Positions 35,657 through 44,367 of a DNA stretch of 64,000 bases are shown one piece after another. Made by a program: the position numbers and the translations under genes. Position 1 is the stretch's first letter. Each line of letters starts with the position of its first letter. The DNA is from Brevibacillus choshinensis. Lineage in GTDB: Bacteria > Bacillota > Bacilli > Brevibacillales > Brevibacillaceae. The DNA lies in NCBI RefSeq assembly GCF_016811915.1, contig NZ_CP069127.1:5912501-5976500 (forward strand), given 5' to 3'. The notes under the pieces were generated by a model. That model searched no databases and was not told where the DNA came from. It was given only the letters and a program-made list of their open reading frames with translations.

Positions 35657-36718
35657 ATGGCTACCCATGTAAAAGAGAACGTGCCTGTGGATCAAAACAC
35701 CAGTGCTGCCACTGCCAAAACCACACCCAGGTTTTCACCCCGATCGCTGTGGATCGGCGGAGTCGCCTTTACCTTTTTGATAGCGCTGCTTGGATACGGT
35801 TTGTCAAAAGTCCCTGGCTTTGACCGCGTCGGACCGTTAGCCTGTGCGATCTTGATTGCTGTCGTCTACCGTCAGCTCTGGGGTTACCCGGAAGCCCTTC
35901 GCCTTGGCATTCAGTTTTCCGCAAAACGACTTCTGCGTCTCGCCATTATCTTGTACGGTTTAAAGCTCAATATCGATGTCGTCCTTCACCAAGGCCTTGG
36001 TCTGCTGGTGTATGACGCAGGGGTCATCGTCTTCGCCATCCTCTTGACCGTCCTGCTGGCAAAGTGGCTAAAAGCGGAGCCATCGCTCTCCCTGATGCTG
36101 GGAGTGGGAACAGGGGTATGCGGTGCCGCAGCCATCGCAGCGGTATCTCCCATTATTCAGGCAAAAGAAGAGGATACGGCGATCGGAGTAGGAATCATCG
36201 CACTCGTCGGGACTGTTTTCTCCATCCTCTACACAGTGCTGCGTCCCTATCTGCCTTTGACTCCTGCAGAATACGGCATGTGGTCGGGAATCAGTCTGCA
36301 CGAAATCGCGCATGTCGCCCTGGCTGCTGCTCCTGCCGGGCAAGATGGCCTGGCCATCGGATTGCTGGCCAAATTGGGTCGTGTCTTGCTGCTCGTCCCG
36401 CTCTGTTTCATCCTGATGTACTGGATGAAGCGAAGCGGCAAATTACAAAGCGGAGCCAAAATCGAGTTCCCATGGTTCCTGATCGGGTTCCTCGTCATGA
36501 GCGTCTTGGGGAGCTACGTCCTCGGCTCGCTCATCCCCGTAACCGAAGGCTTCCAGACAAGCGTCTCCACGATCACCACCTTCGTGCTCACGATGGCGAT
36601 GGTCGGTCTGGGGCTGAATGTGAACCTGCGCGCCCTGCGCACCAAAGCCGCTCGTCCGTTGATTGCCATGTCCATCACATCCGTGCTGCTTTCCATACTG
36701 TCGTTTTTCCTGATCTAA
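35657..36718 (+). CDS. putative sulfate exporter family protein (YeiH/UPF0324)
   Basis: 353 residues with 9-11 hydrophobic segments and the family motifs LLRLAIILYGLKLN, GVGTGVCGAAAIAAVSPII, EDTAIGVGIIALVGT, LHEIAHVALAA and TMAMVGLGLNV. The family is annotated as putative sulfate exporters on little direct evidence. ATG 35657 has AAAGGAG upstream. A terminator follows, then a sulfatase gene. Confidence 0.9.
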   Translation: MATHVKENVPVDQNTSAATAKTTPRFSPRSLWIGGVAFTFLIALLGYGLSKVPGFDRVGPLACAILIAVVYRQLWGYPEALRLGIQFSAKRLLRLAIILYGLKLNIDVVLHQGLGLLVYDAGVIVFAILLTVLLAKWLKAEPSLSLMLGVGTGVCGAAAIAAVSPIIQAKEEDTAIGVGIIALVGTVFSILYTVLRPYLPLTPAEYGMWSGISLHEIAHVALAAAPAGQDGLAIGLLAKLGRVLLLVPLCFILMYWMKRSGKLQSGAKIEFPWFLIGFLVMSVLGSYVLGSLIPVTEGFQTSVSTITTFVLTMAMVGLGLNVNLRALRTKAARPLIAMSITSVLLSILSFFLI

Positions 36719-36747
36719 ACACGCTTCACGTTCATCAGGCCAGATTC

Positions 36748-36782
36748 ATTCGCCGGGCAATCCATGCTCGGCGAATTTTTTT
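36748..36782 (+). terminator. intrinsic terminator after the exporter gene
   Basis: ATTCGCCG/CGGCGAAT arms followed by T7. Confidence 0.9.
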
Positions 36783-36838
36783 GCCATTCTTCTCGTATGA
36801 TGATAGCGGTTTGTTCTGCCGGAAAGGAGGGTGTCGCC

Positions 36839-38530
36839 ATGCCCACACGCCTGCTTAGGAAACGCCCCAATATCCTCATGATTATGGTCGATGAAGAACG
36901 CTATCCACCAGCCTATGAAGGTACGGCCATCAAAGCTTGGAGTAAGAAACAACTGCAAGCCCACCAATTTTTGCGCAGCCATGGCATGGAATTCACCAAC
37001 CATTACGTCTCGTCCACTGCCTGCTGCCCCAGTCGAGCGAGCTTGTTTACCGGACAGTACCCGTCCCTGCACGGCGTTTCGCAAACATCAGGTGCTGCAA
37101 AAAGACCGCCAGACAGCGATATGTTTTGGCTGGATCCAAGCACGGTGCCCACCCTGGGCGATTACTTCCGGGAAGCTGGCTATCGCACCTTTTACAAAGG
37201 GAAATGGCATTTCTCCAATGCGAACATCCCCATTCCCGGAACCCACCTGTCCCTGCCCAGCTATCAGCGCGGGACAGGAATCCCGGATCCGCAGCTGGAG
37301 CAATTGTACCTTAGGGCCGATCGGCTGAACGGGTACGGTTTCTCTGCATGGATCGGACCAGAGCCCGCTGGGGGCGCTCCCCACAATTCAGGCTCATCTG
37401 CAGCCATTGGCATCAACGGCCGCGATGTCATCTACGGAACTGATACGGTTCAGTTGATTCGCCAGCTCGACCATGAAAATCAACATATGTCCCATTCCCA
37501 GGATTACCAGCCCTGGCTGATCGTCGCTTCATTTGTAAATCCTCACGATATCACGCTGTATGGCGACATCACGCAGGAGATGCCCTTCTTCCGGTTTCAC
37601 GTAGAAGATACGGTTCCCGAAGTCGAACCTCCTCCCACCCAGAGAGAGACGCTCAGAACCAAGCCGCGCTGCCAGGCCAGCTATCGGGACGTCTATCCGC
37701 TGGCGTTTCAGCCCATTACCGACAACGCCTTTTATCGTCGACTCTACTATCAGCTGCAGAAAAATGCCGATCAGGAAATGATGCGGATTCTCCAGACTCT
37801 CGCCGAGTCCTCCCTGTATCGGGAGACGATCGTTGTGTTTACGTCGGATCACGGAGATTTGCTCGGAGCACATGGCAATCTTCATCAAAAGTTTTATTGT
37901 GCCTATGAAGAAGTCCTGCATGTCCCTTTGATCATCCACAATCCGCTTCTGTATCCGGTGCCACAGACTACCTCACATCTCACGTGCCATATCGATCTCC
38001 TCCCCACCTTGCTGGGTCTGATTGGAGCTGACACTGCTGTTATACAGACCGAGCTCAAACGAACGCACAGCGAAGTAAGGGAGCCGGTCGGGCGCGATCT
38101 CTCCCCTCTCGTGATGGGGACGGGGACGCCAGAGCGCTTGGAAGAGCCTCTCTACTTCATGACCGAAGATGATGTCACCAAAGGCCAGCACCAGGTGAGC
38201 TTGCTGGGTCAGCCGTACCAATCGGTCGTATCTCCCAATCGCATCGAAACAGTCATTGCCCATGTACGCTTTAACGAGCAAAAAACGATCTGGAAATACT
38301 CACGGTACTTTGACTACGAAAATGTCGGCGGGAATGACTGTCCCGCTCCAGATGAATATGAGCTCTACAACATCACCGATGACCCGCTGGAGGTATTCAA
38401 TCTGGCCTCACCTGTCTATGCTACGCCCCAGACAGAGCCGATCCGGGAATGGATGGCCGCACTGCTGGAGGAGCAGCGGAGGAAAAAGCGCCTGACTCCG
38501 GTTTCTCTCCGAAATCCTGATAAACGCTAA
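36839..38530 (+). CDS. sulfatase (formylglycine-type)
   Basis: 563 residues of the alkaline-phosphatase/sulfatase superfamily. The modification motif C-x-P-S-R is present in STACCPSRASLFTGQYP, with metal ligands NILMIMVDEER at the start and TSDHGDLLGAHGN later, and KGKWHF near residue 120. The Cys must be converted to formylglycine by an enzyme coded elsewhere. No signal peptide, so it seems cytosolic, with imported sulfate esters or phospho-/sulfo-compounds as possible substrate. ATG 36839 is chosen with AAAGGAGGG upstream. It follows the sulfate-exporter-family gene. Confidence 0.9.
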   Translation: MPTRLLRKRPNILMIMVDEERYPPAYEGTAIKAWSKKQLQAHQFLRSHGMEFTNHYVSSTACCPSRASLFTGQYPSLHGVSQTSGAAKRPPDSDMFWLDPSTVPTLGDYFREAGYRTFYKGKWHFSNANIPIPGTHLSLPSYQRGTGIPDPQLEQLYLRADRLNGYGFSAWIGPEPAGGAPHNSGSSAAIGINGRDVIYGTDTVQLIRQLDHENQHMSHSQDYQPWLIVASFVNPHDITLYGDITQEMPFFRFHVEDTVPEVEPPPTQRETLRTKPRCQASYRDVYPLAFQPITDNAFYRRLYYQLQKNADQEMMRILQTLAESSLYRETIVVFTSDHGDLLGAHGNLHQKFYCAYEEVLHVPLIIHNPLLYPVPQTTSHLTCHIDLLPTLLGLIGADTAVIQTELKRTHSEVREPVGRDLSPLVMGTGTPERLEEPLYFMTEDDVTKGQHQVSLLGQPYQSVVSPNRIETVIAHVRFNEQKTIWKYSRYFDYENVGGNDCPAPDEYELYNITDDPLEVFNLASPVYATPQTEPIREWMAALLEEQRRKKRLTPVSLRNPDKR

Positions 38531-38531
38531 G

Positions 38532-38555
38532 AAAAAAGCCCCTCCGTAGAGGGAC
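38532..38555 (-). terminator. terminator of the mtl-pts operon
   Basis: Minus strand GTCCCTC-TACG-GAGGGGC followed by T6, 17 bases after the ptsH stop. Confidence 0.85.
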
Positions 38556-38572
38556 TTCCCATTTCAAGCTGA

Positions 38573-38830
38573 CTATTCTTGTTCCAACAAAATCTTTTCC
38601 AATGCGGCGATAGCTTCCTTTTCATCCACGCCATCCGCGATCAGCGTAATTTCTTCGCCTTTTGCGATCGCCGCAGCCATGATACCCATGATGCTCTTTC
38701 CATTCACGATTTTTTCCTTCTTCAAGAGCTTGATCTCACTCGCGAAAGAAGTAGCGATTTTCACAAAAGTAGCTGCCGGTCTGGCATGCAAGCCCTGTGA
38801 AAGCTGCACAACAATGTTTTTCTGCTCCAT
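38573..38830 (-). CDS. ptsH: phosphocarrier protein HPr
   Basis: 85 residues, the small phosphocarrier that passes phosphate from enzyme I to the sugar-specific EIIA proteins. The active His is in QGLHARPAA, and the regulatory serine of Gram-positive HPr is in NGKSIMGIM, so it can also act with CcpA. ATG 38830 is chosen as it gives the standard HPr length; the frame extends to 38878 only into ptsI. It follows ptsI after 13 bases and ends the mannitol operon. Confidence 0.95.
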   Translation of the reverse strand: MEQKNIVVQLSQGLHARPAATFVKIATSFASEIKLLKKEKIVNGKSIMGIMAAAIAKGEEITLIADGVDEKEAIAALEKILLEQE

Positions 38831-38843
38831 CCGGTGCGCCTCC

Positions 38844-40571
38844 TTAGTTGTTGATTTGTTCAAATGTTCGCCGGACAAACTCCTCCACTTGCTTGGATGA
38901 GCTCATCGAGAGCACGCTATCTGTATGTTTTGCCGCTTCCTCTCTGCTCATGCGGCCTAGCAATTGACGAGCAGGCAAAATGCTCGCGGCACTCATGCTG
39001 AACTCGTCCAGTCCCATCCCCAGCAGGATCGGGATGGCGATTGGATCGCCTGCCATTTCCCCGCACATGCCTGCCCATTTCCCTTTGGCGTGAGCGGCCT
39101 TGATCACTTGATGAATCAAGCGGAGGACAGCCGGGTGATAAGGCTGATACAGATAAGCGACTCGCTCATTCATCCGGTCTGCTGCCATCGTATACTGAAT
39201 CAGATCATTGGTTCCAATGCTGAAGAAATCCACTACCTGAGCCAGTTGATCGGCCATCATCGCTGCGGCAGGGATCTCGATCATGATGCCCACTTCTATC
39301 TCATCGGAAACTGCGACGCCACGATCCCGCAATCCTGCCTTTTCTTCCTCCAGAATGGCTTTGGCTTGCTGGAACTCCTCGATCGTCGCAATCATGGGAA
39401 ACATGATTTTCAAGTTGCCGAATACGCTTGCCCGAAGCAAGGCACGCAGCTGCGTCCGGAACAGGTCCTGGTTGTCCAGACACAGGCGAATGGCCCGGAA
39501 GCCGAGGAACGGATTCAGCTCCTCCGGCATGTCGAGGTAGGAAAGATGCTTGTCGCCGCCGATGTCGAGCGTACGTATGACAACCGGCTTTCCTTCCATC
39601 CGCTCCAGCACCTGTCTGTACGCATCATACTGCTCCTCTTCCGTCGGGAAATTGTCTCTGCCCATGTAGAGGAACTCTGTACGGAACAGTCCGACACCTT
39701 CCGCTCCATTTGCAAGAACGCCCACCAAATCTTCCGGGCTGCCGATGTTGGCTGCCAGCTCTACGTGGTGATCATCCGTGGTCACGGTTTTTTGCTCGAC
39801 CAGCTTGAGCAGCTCAGCCTTTTGTGCCTCGTCTTCCGCCTTTTTGCGGCGATACGCGGCCACTTCCTCTTCGCTTGGGTCGAGAATGACGAACCCTTCA
39901 TGTCCGTCCAAAATGATTGTGGAAGCAAAGCGCGCAGCACGGGTGATTTCTCGCGTACCGACTACTGCCGGAATCTCCAGGGAACGCGCCATGATAGCGG
40001 AATGGGATGTCCGTCCGCCAATGTCTGTGACGAATCCTTTCACATAGCGGCGGTCCAATTGCGCCGTATCCGAAGGGGTCAAATCCTCTGCCACAATAAT
40101 GACTTCTTCTGTCAGGTTGGCAGGCGTGGCAAACTCCACGCCCAGCAAGTGGGACATGACGCGCTTGGTCACATCGCGGATATCCGCAGCCCGTTCTTTC
40201 ATGTATTCATTATCCATTTGTTCAAAAAGGAGGATAAAGCCCGACGCCACTTCATCCAGTGCGCTTTCTGCATTCACTCGATCCTGCTCGATCTTGGTCT
40301 GAATGGAATCTACCAGCTCCGGGTCCTCCAGCACGAGGAGATGCGCTTTGAAAATGTCAGCCTTGTCCACACCCATCTGTGCTTCCACATGCTGTGCGAT
40401 TCCTTGCAATTCAACCTTCGCCTTGTCCAGAGCATCCTGGAAACGTTTGATTTCCACCTGCGGTTCTTCGATGGAGATCGTTTTGATCTCAAATTCAGGA
40501 TTTGCGAGCAAAAATACCTTTCCGATGGCAATACCTGTAGAAGCTTTCACACCAACGATTTTTTGGGACAT
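38844..40571 (-). CDS. ptsI: PTS enzyme I (phosphoenolpyruvate-protein phosphotransferase)
   Basis: 575 residues, full length. It transfers phosphate from phosphoenolpyruvate to HPr. The phospho-histidine is in GGRTSHSAIMARS, and the PEP-binding barrel shows GVGLFRTEFLYMGR, DIGGDKHLSYL, IGTNDLIQYTMAADR and the active Cys in GMCGEMAGD. ATG 40571 has AAAGGAGG upstream. The order ptsI before ptsH, at the end of a mannitol operon, is the reverse of the common ptsH-ptsI unit. Confidence 0.97.
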   Translation of the reverse strand: MSQKIVGVKASTGIAIGKVFLLANPEFEIKTISIEEPQVEIKRFQDALDKAKVELQGIAQHVEAQMGVDKADIFKAHLLVLEDPELVDSIQTKIEQDRVNAESALDEVASGFILLFEQMDNEYMKERAADIRDVTKRVMSHLLGVEFATPANLTEEVIIVAEDLTPSDTAQLDRRYVKGFVTDIGGRTSHSAIMARSLEIPAVVGTREITRAARFASTIILDGHEGFVILDPSEEEVAAYRRKKAEDEAQKAELLKLVEQKTVTTDDHHVELAANIGSPEDLVGVLANGAEGVGLFRTEFLYMGRDNFPTEEEQYDAYRQVLERMEGKPVVIRTLDIGGDKHLSYLDMPEELNPFLGFRAIRLCLDNQDLFRTQLRALLRASVFGNLKIMFPMIATIEEFQQAKAILEEEKAGLRDRGVAVSDEIEVGIMIEIPAAAMMADQLAQVVDFFSIGTNDLIQYTMAADRMNERVAYLYQPYHPAVLRLIHQVIKAAHAKGKWAGMCGEMAGDPIAIPILLGMGLDEFSMSAASILPARQLLGRMSREEAAKHTDSVLSMSSSKQVEEFVRRTFEQINN

Positions 40572-40588
40572 CGATGCTCCTCCTTTCT

Positions 40589-41737
40589 CTATTGGGCCTG
40601 CAGTGAGCGGACATGCTCCAGGACAATCTGTTCAAGCGGATTTCCTGCTGGAATGCCCGTGTAGCTGCGCAATGCTTGGTCTATGCCATTCTGCGCTCGC
40701 TCGGATTGAATCTGTACGGCTTCTGGATCTTCCGGATAATCGAACAGCAAGGCTGCCGCTATCGCGAGAGCAAGATACTCCGCAGAGAGGCCGCGTGCCA
40801 CACACTGCATGGCTGGGCCGACCAAACGGTCATTTGGCGACAGCTTGCGGATGGGTGAACGTGCTACGCGTGTAACGTGGTCAGAGAGCATAGGGTTGGC
40901 ATACCGCCCCAAAATCTTTTCTACATAGGCTTCATGCGTTTCCTTCTCAAATCGATATTTTTCCAGCAAAAGTGCGCCTGTCTCCTGCAGCGCACCTTTA
41001 GCTGCCTGATTGATTCTGTCGTCTCGGAGCGCCTCGTCAATGGTCGCATACCCGTACAAATATCCCAGGTAGGCAATGACGGCATGCCCGGTATTGACCG
41101 TGAACAGCTTTCTTTCGATATACGGAGCCAAATCGGGTACATAGGTGACCCCTTCGATTGCGGGTGCCTCCCCCACGATTTGCGATTGATCAACGACCCA
41201 TTCAAAGAACGGCTCGACGGTTACAAGCAGTTTGTCCTCATGCTTCTGCAAGGGAACGATGCGGTCCACAGCAGCGTTTGGAAATGCAATCCATTGGCCA
41301 GCCTTTGCTTGGTCTGACTCGTTCAGGTGCCCGTAGACTTGCGCCTTCAGCTGAGCGCTTCCGCCGATCATGTTTTCACACGCAATCACATTCAATGGAC
41401 GGGCGCTTACCTCGAGGCGCTGGGAGATGCCTTTGGCAATGGCTCCTGCAATGTGCTGCAGAATATGTGGACCGACAGCAGTAGTGACCAGGTCCGCTTG
41501 TGCGATGGCCTTTGCAACTGCCTCGATATCTTGGCCCTGAATGGCCCGTACTCCTTTTACAAGAGTGGCCGGTGTCCCCTCCGTTGCGAGTTGGACGTGG
41601 TACGAGCCGCGCTGGTTCAACTCCTCTACCAGCGTCTGATTCACGTCGACAAATACGACCTCATAGCCTGCCTGATTCAGCAGCAGACCGATGAAGCCTC
41701 GGCCGATATTTCCCGCTCCAAAATGTACAGCGAGCAT
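40589..41737 (-). CDS. mtlD: mannitol-1-phosphate 5-dehydrogenase
   Basis: 382 residues. Oxidises mannitol 1-phosphate to fructose 6-phosphate with NAD. The N-terminus AVHFGAGNIGRGFIGLLL is the cofactor loop, and the core KLFTVNTGHAVIAYLGYL is the family's catalytic region with conserved Lys, Asn and His. It lies between mtlF and ptsI with short gaps. Confidence 0.96.
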   Translation of the reverse strand: MLAVHFGAGNIGRGFIGLLLNQAGYEVVFVDVNQTLVEELNQRGSYHVQLATEGTPATLVKGVRAIQGQDIEAVAKAIAQADLVTTAVGPHILQHIAGAIAKGISQRLEVSARPLNVIACENMIGGSAQLKAQVYGHLNESDQAKAGQWIAFPNAAVDRIVPLQKHEDKLLVTVEPFFEWVVDQSQIVGEAPAIEGVTYVPDLAPYIERKLFTVNTGHAVIAYLGYLYGYATIDEALRDDRINQAAKGALQETGALLLEKYRFEKETHEAYVEKILGRYANPMLSDHVTRVARSPIRKLSPNDRLVGPAMQCVARGLSAEYLALAIAAALLFDYPEDPEAVQIQSERAQNGIDQALRSYTGIPAGNPLEQIVLEHVRSLQAQ

Positions 41738-41743
41738 CCTGCC

Positions 41744-42178
41744 TCACACCCCTTCTGCAAACAGGGCGATGATTTCTTCCGGAGTTTTGGCTTGAACGGC
41801 GCGGGTGACATTCTCCTCCTCGGAGCAAATCACAGCAATGTTCGAGAGTACCTCCAAATGCTCATCACCTACAGCGGCGATGCCAATCAGCAAATACGCG
41901 GTATTCCCTTCGCCGAAATCAACACCGTCTGGAACCTGCACGATGGAGATTCCAGTCGATTGGATTTCTTGCTTGGATTCGTTGGTGCCATGCGGAATCG
42001 CTACCCCACTGCCGATATAGGTGGTCGCGAGCTGTTCACGCTCTTGCATTTTTTCTACGTATGCAGGGCTGACATGCCCTCCCTTTACCAGCAGTTCTCC
42101 TGCCAGACGGATCGCTTCTTCTTTACTGGATGCCTTTGCATTCATCATGATTTTATCTACAGTCAGCAAGTTGTTCAT
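41744..42178 (-). CDS. mtlF: mannitol PTS EIIA component
   Basis: 144 residues. Takes phosphate from HPr and passes it to the EIIB domain of MtlA. The phospho-acceptor histidine is in GVAIPHGTNES. Its ATG overlaps the mtlR stop (ATGA), and mtlD follows after six bases. Confidence 0.95.
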   Translation of the reverse strand: MNNLLTVDKIMMNAKASSKEEAIRLAGELLVKGGHVSPAYVEKMQEREQLATTYIGSGVAIPHGTNESKQEIQSTGISIVQVPDGVDFGEGNTAYLLIGIAAVGDEHLEVLSNIAVICSEEENVTRAVQAKTPEEIIALFAEGV

Positions 42179-44283
42179 TTTGTTCTCTCCAATCCTGTCT
42201 TTTTAAGGCAAAAGGAATACAATTTGCCTGCTATATAATCAGCGATTTGCTGTACTTCTCCGGTTTCAAAAATGCTTTGTGTCTCCTCTTCAATCAGCAG
42301 GGAGCTGACTTCGCTCAGCACCTCAAGGCCTTCCCGAGGGATCTTCGTCGGGCCAAGCAGCAGCAGCAATACGCGAATGGACATCTCCTGCTCATCCATC
42401 GACCGCAGCTGGACCGGTTCTTCGAGCAAGTGCAGGGTAAACGAAACCTTCGCTACCTCTTCACTCTTGCCGTGGAACAACGCCATGGAAGTATCGGGAA
42501 TACCCAATCCGCCCAGCTCTTCCCTGGCCAGCAATTGCGAAACGACGGCATTGACGGAGCGAATGGTACCCTTTTTCCGCAGTTCCTCGCACATCTGACT
42601 CAGTATGTGCTCCATGCTCTGTCCGCGATTGTTCCAGTTCTTCACCGCAAAGCCTTCCACCAGCTCATCGGCAAATCCGGCATAATGACTCAGCGTTTTC
42701 AAATGTCGGCCAGCCTGGTCCCCTTCAAGTGGGAAATCAGGTGCCTTGGCAGCAATTTGCCGCGTCTGCCCTGCGTGGTGCAAATGGTATTTGATCTTTT
42801 GGATATCCTCCTGCGGCAAAAGGGGACTCACCACCACATAATCCACCTCGCTTGTTGGGAGGGGAATGGTGGAGATGATCAAGTCGTATTCACTTTCAGG
42901 GACACGCCCCACTTCAAATACAGAAAGGTTCTGCAAGCTTATGATCTCGGGTATTTCCTTTTTGATGCGTGTAGCCAATATTTTGGATGACCCGATACCG
43001 CTGGAGCATACGACAAGGGCTCTGTATCGTTGCAGCTCCTGTCTCGTTCTCTCCAGGGCAGCACCCACATGCATGACCAGATAACCGACCTCTTCATCCG
43101 GAACATGCAGCTCGGGAAAAACCCGTCCGACTGCTTCTTTCATGACGGTGAACAGCTCCGCATAGTTGGCCTTAATCTGGTCGAGGATCGGATTTCGTAT
43201 CTCCATCTTGCGTTTCAGCCGATAAAGAGCCGGCTCCAGATGCGTCAACAGCCCATGGAACAGGGAGTTGTCATCTCGCAATGGAACGCCTAATCGCTCT
43301 TCGCAGTATTGGATCAATCGCTGCGTCGAGGCTGCCAGCTCTGCATTTTCCGGCCACAGGAACTCATCCTGTGAATTTCTCAGCTTGGCTCCGCGAAGAT
43401 GCATCGTAATGTACCCGATCTCGGCAGCCGGGATCTCCATTTGAAACGTTTGCTTCAGCCTTTCCATGATCGTCTGGGCAGCTTCGTACTCCGGTGTTCC
43501 CAGCAGCTCATGCAAAGTCAGCTCATCAAAGTGAATGTTTTCTCCCTTTTCGACTCGTTCCACGGCCAGCGCCAAGTGAGTCACCAAGCCAATGTAGGCA
43601 CTGTCTGCCAGCGAATAGGGCAACTCTTCCTCCAAATGGCTCAGCGCATTTTCCACTTTGATCAGCTTTTCCTTGTCGATCAGGCCAAGCAGGCGCTCCG
43701 AGATCGAATCGATGTCCCGCAAATTCTTGTTTTGTATGTTTTCCCGAATGATGTCGATGACCTGGTGATCATCGAGATGGTCGGAAAGCAGCCGACTGAT
43801 AGCTCTGCGCTTGGACGCCTCGGAACCGTTGAGCTCCACGCCATAGCCTCTCTTGCGCAGGAGGCTGAGCTCATACTGGGCGAGCAGCAGCTCCAAATCA
43901 TCCAGATCGTGACTGATCGTCGCCGTCGTCACCTTCAAGTCCAGGGCTAGCGAAATGAGCTTCACCGGCTCTTTTGCCTCCAGCAAGGCACACAGGATCA
44001 GGACCTTCCTTTCCTGTGCGGTGTATTCGGTCGTCGTCTGATGCAGCACATCCACACGCAGCGCTTGCTTTTGCTCCAACGTTCCTGCCACTTCCACGCC
44101 TGCGCCGGCTTTTCGAAGCAGCTTCAGACCGTAATGCTCGAAAAAGGAATCGAGAACATCAAGCTCGCGGTGAATGGTGCGTGCACTGACACCGATTTGC
44201 TCGGCGATGGAACCAACCGTCATGCTTTTTTGTTCCTGCAACAGGATCTCGACGATCGCTCGTTGTCGTGACGATACTCGCAA
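42175..44283 (-). CDS. mtlR: mannitol operon activator MtlR (PRD-type)
   Basis: 702 residues. DNA-binding helix-turn-helix domains (RQRAIVEILLQEQKSMTVGS, VGVSARTIHRELDVL-type), two PRD domains (histidines in VTHLALAVERVEKG, YITMHLRGAK, LLTHLEPALYRLK, YLVMHVGAALER), an EIIB-like domain (VVCSSGIGSSKILATRI) and a C-terminal EIIA-like domain (SMALFHGKSEEVAKVSF). Phosphorylation by HPr and the mannitol EII proteins sets its activity in Bacillales. The start is TTG 44283, with AAGGAGGTGA at ideal spacing; the upstream extension to 44352 has none. Confidence 0.93.
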   Translation of the reverse strand: MRVSSRQRAIVEILLQEQKSMTVGSIAEQIGVSARTIHRELDVLDSFFEHYGLKLLRKAGAGVEVAGTLEQKQALRVDVLHQTTTEYTAQERKVLILCALLEAKEPVKLISLALDLKVTTATISHDLDDLELLLAQYELSLLRKRGYGVELNGSEASKRRAISRLLSDHLDDHQVIDIIRENIQNKNLRDIDSISERLLGLIDKEKLIKVENALSHLEEELPYSLADSAYIGLVTHLALAVERVEKGENIHFDELTLHELLGTPEYEAAQTIMERLKQTFQMEIPAAEIGYITMHLRGAKLRNSQDEFLWPENAELAASTQRLIQYCEERLGVPLRDDNSLFHGLLTHLEPALYRLKRKMEIRNPILDQIKANYAELFTVMKEAVGRVFPELHVPDEEVGYLVMHVGAALERTRQELQRYRALVVCSSGIGSSKILATRIKKEIPEIISLQNLSVFEVGRVPESEYDLIISTIPLPTSEVDYVVVSPLLPQEDIQKIKYHLHHAGQTRQIAAKAPDFPLEGDQAGRHLKTLSHYAGFADELVEGFAVKNWNNRGQSMEHILSQMCEELRKKGTIRSVNAVVSQLLAREELGGLGIPDTSMALFHGKSEEVAKVSFTLHLLEEPVQLRSMDEQEMSIRVLLLLLGPTKIPREGLEVLSEVSSLLIEEETQSIFETGEVQQIADYIAGKLYSFCLKKTGLERTK

Positions 44284-44337
44284 TGTCTCACCTCCTTGGC
44301 CCATGCTGCTTTTTTTGCAGATACTACAAAGAGGGAA

Positions 44338-44359
44338 AACGCTAGCTCTCACTAGCGTT
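44338..44359 (-). terminator. hairpin between mtlA and mtlR
   Basis: Minus strand AACGCTAG-TGAGAG-CTAGCGTT followed by TTCCCTCTTT. A weak terminator here would lower mtlR relative to mtlA. Confidence 0.5.
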
Positions 44360-44367
44360 GATTCCCT

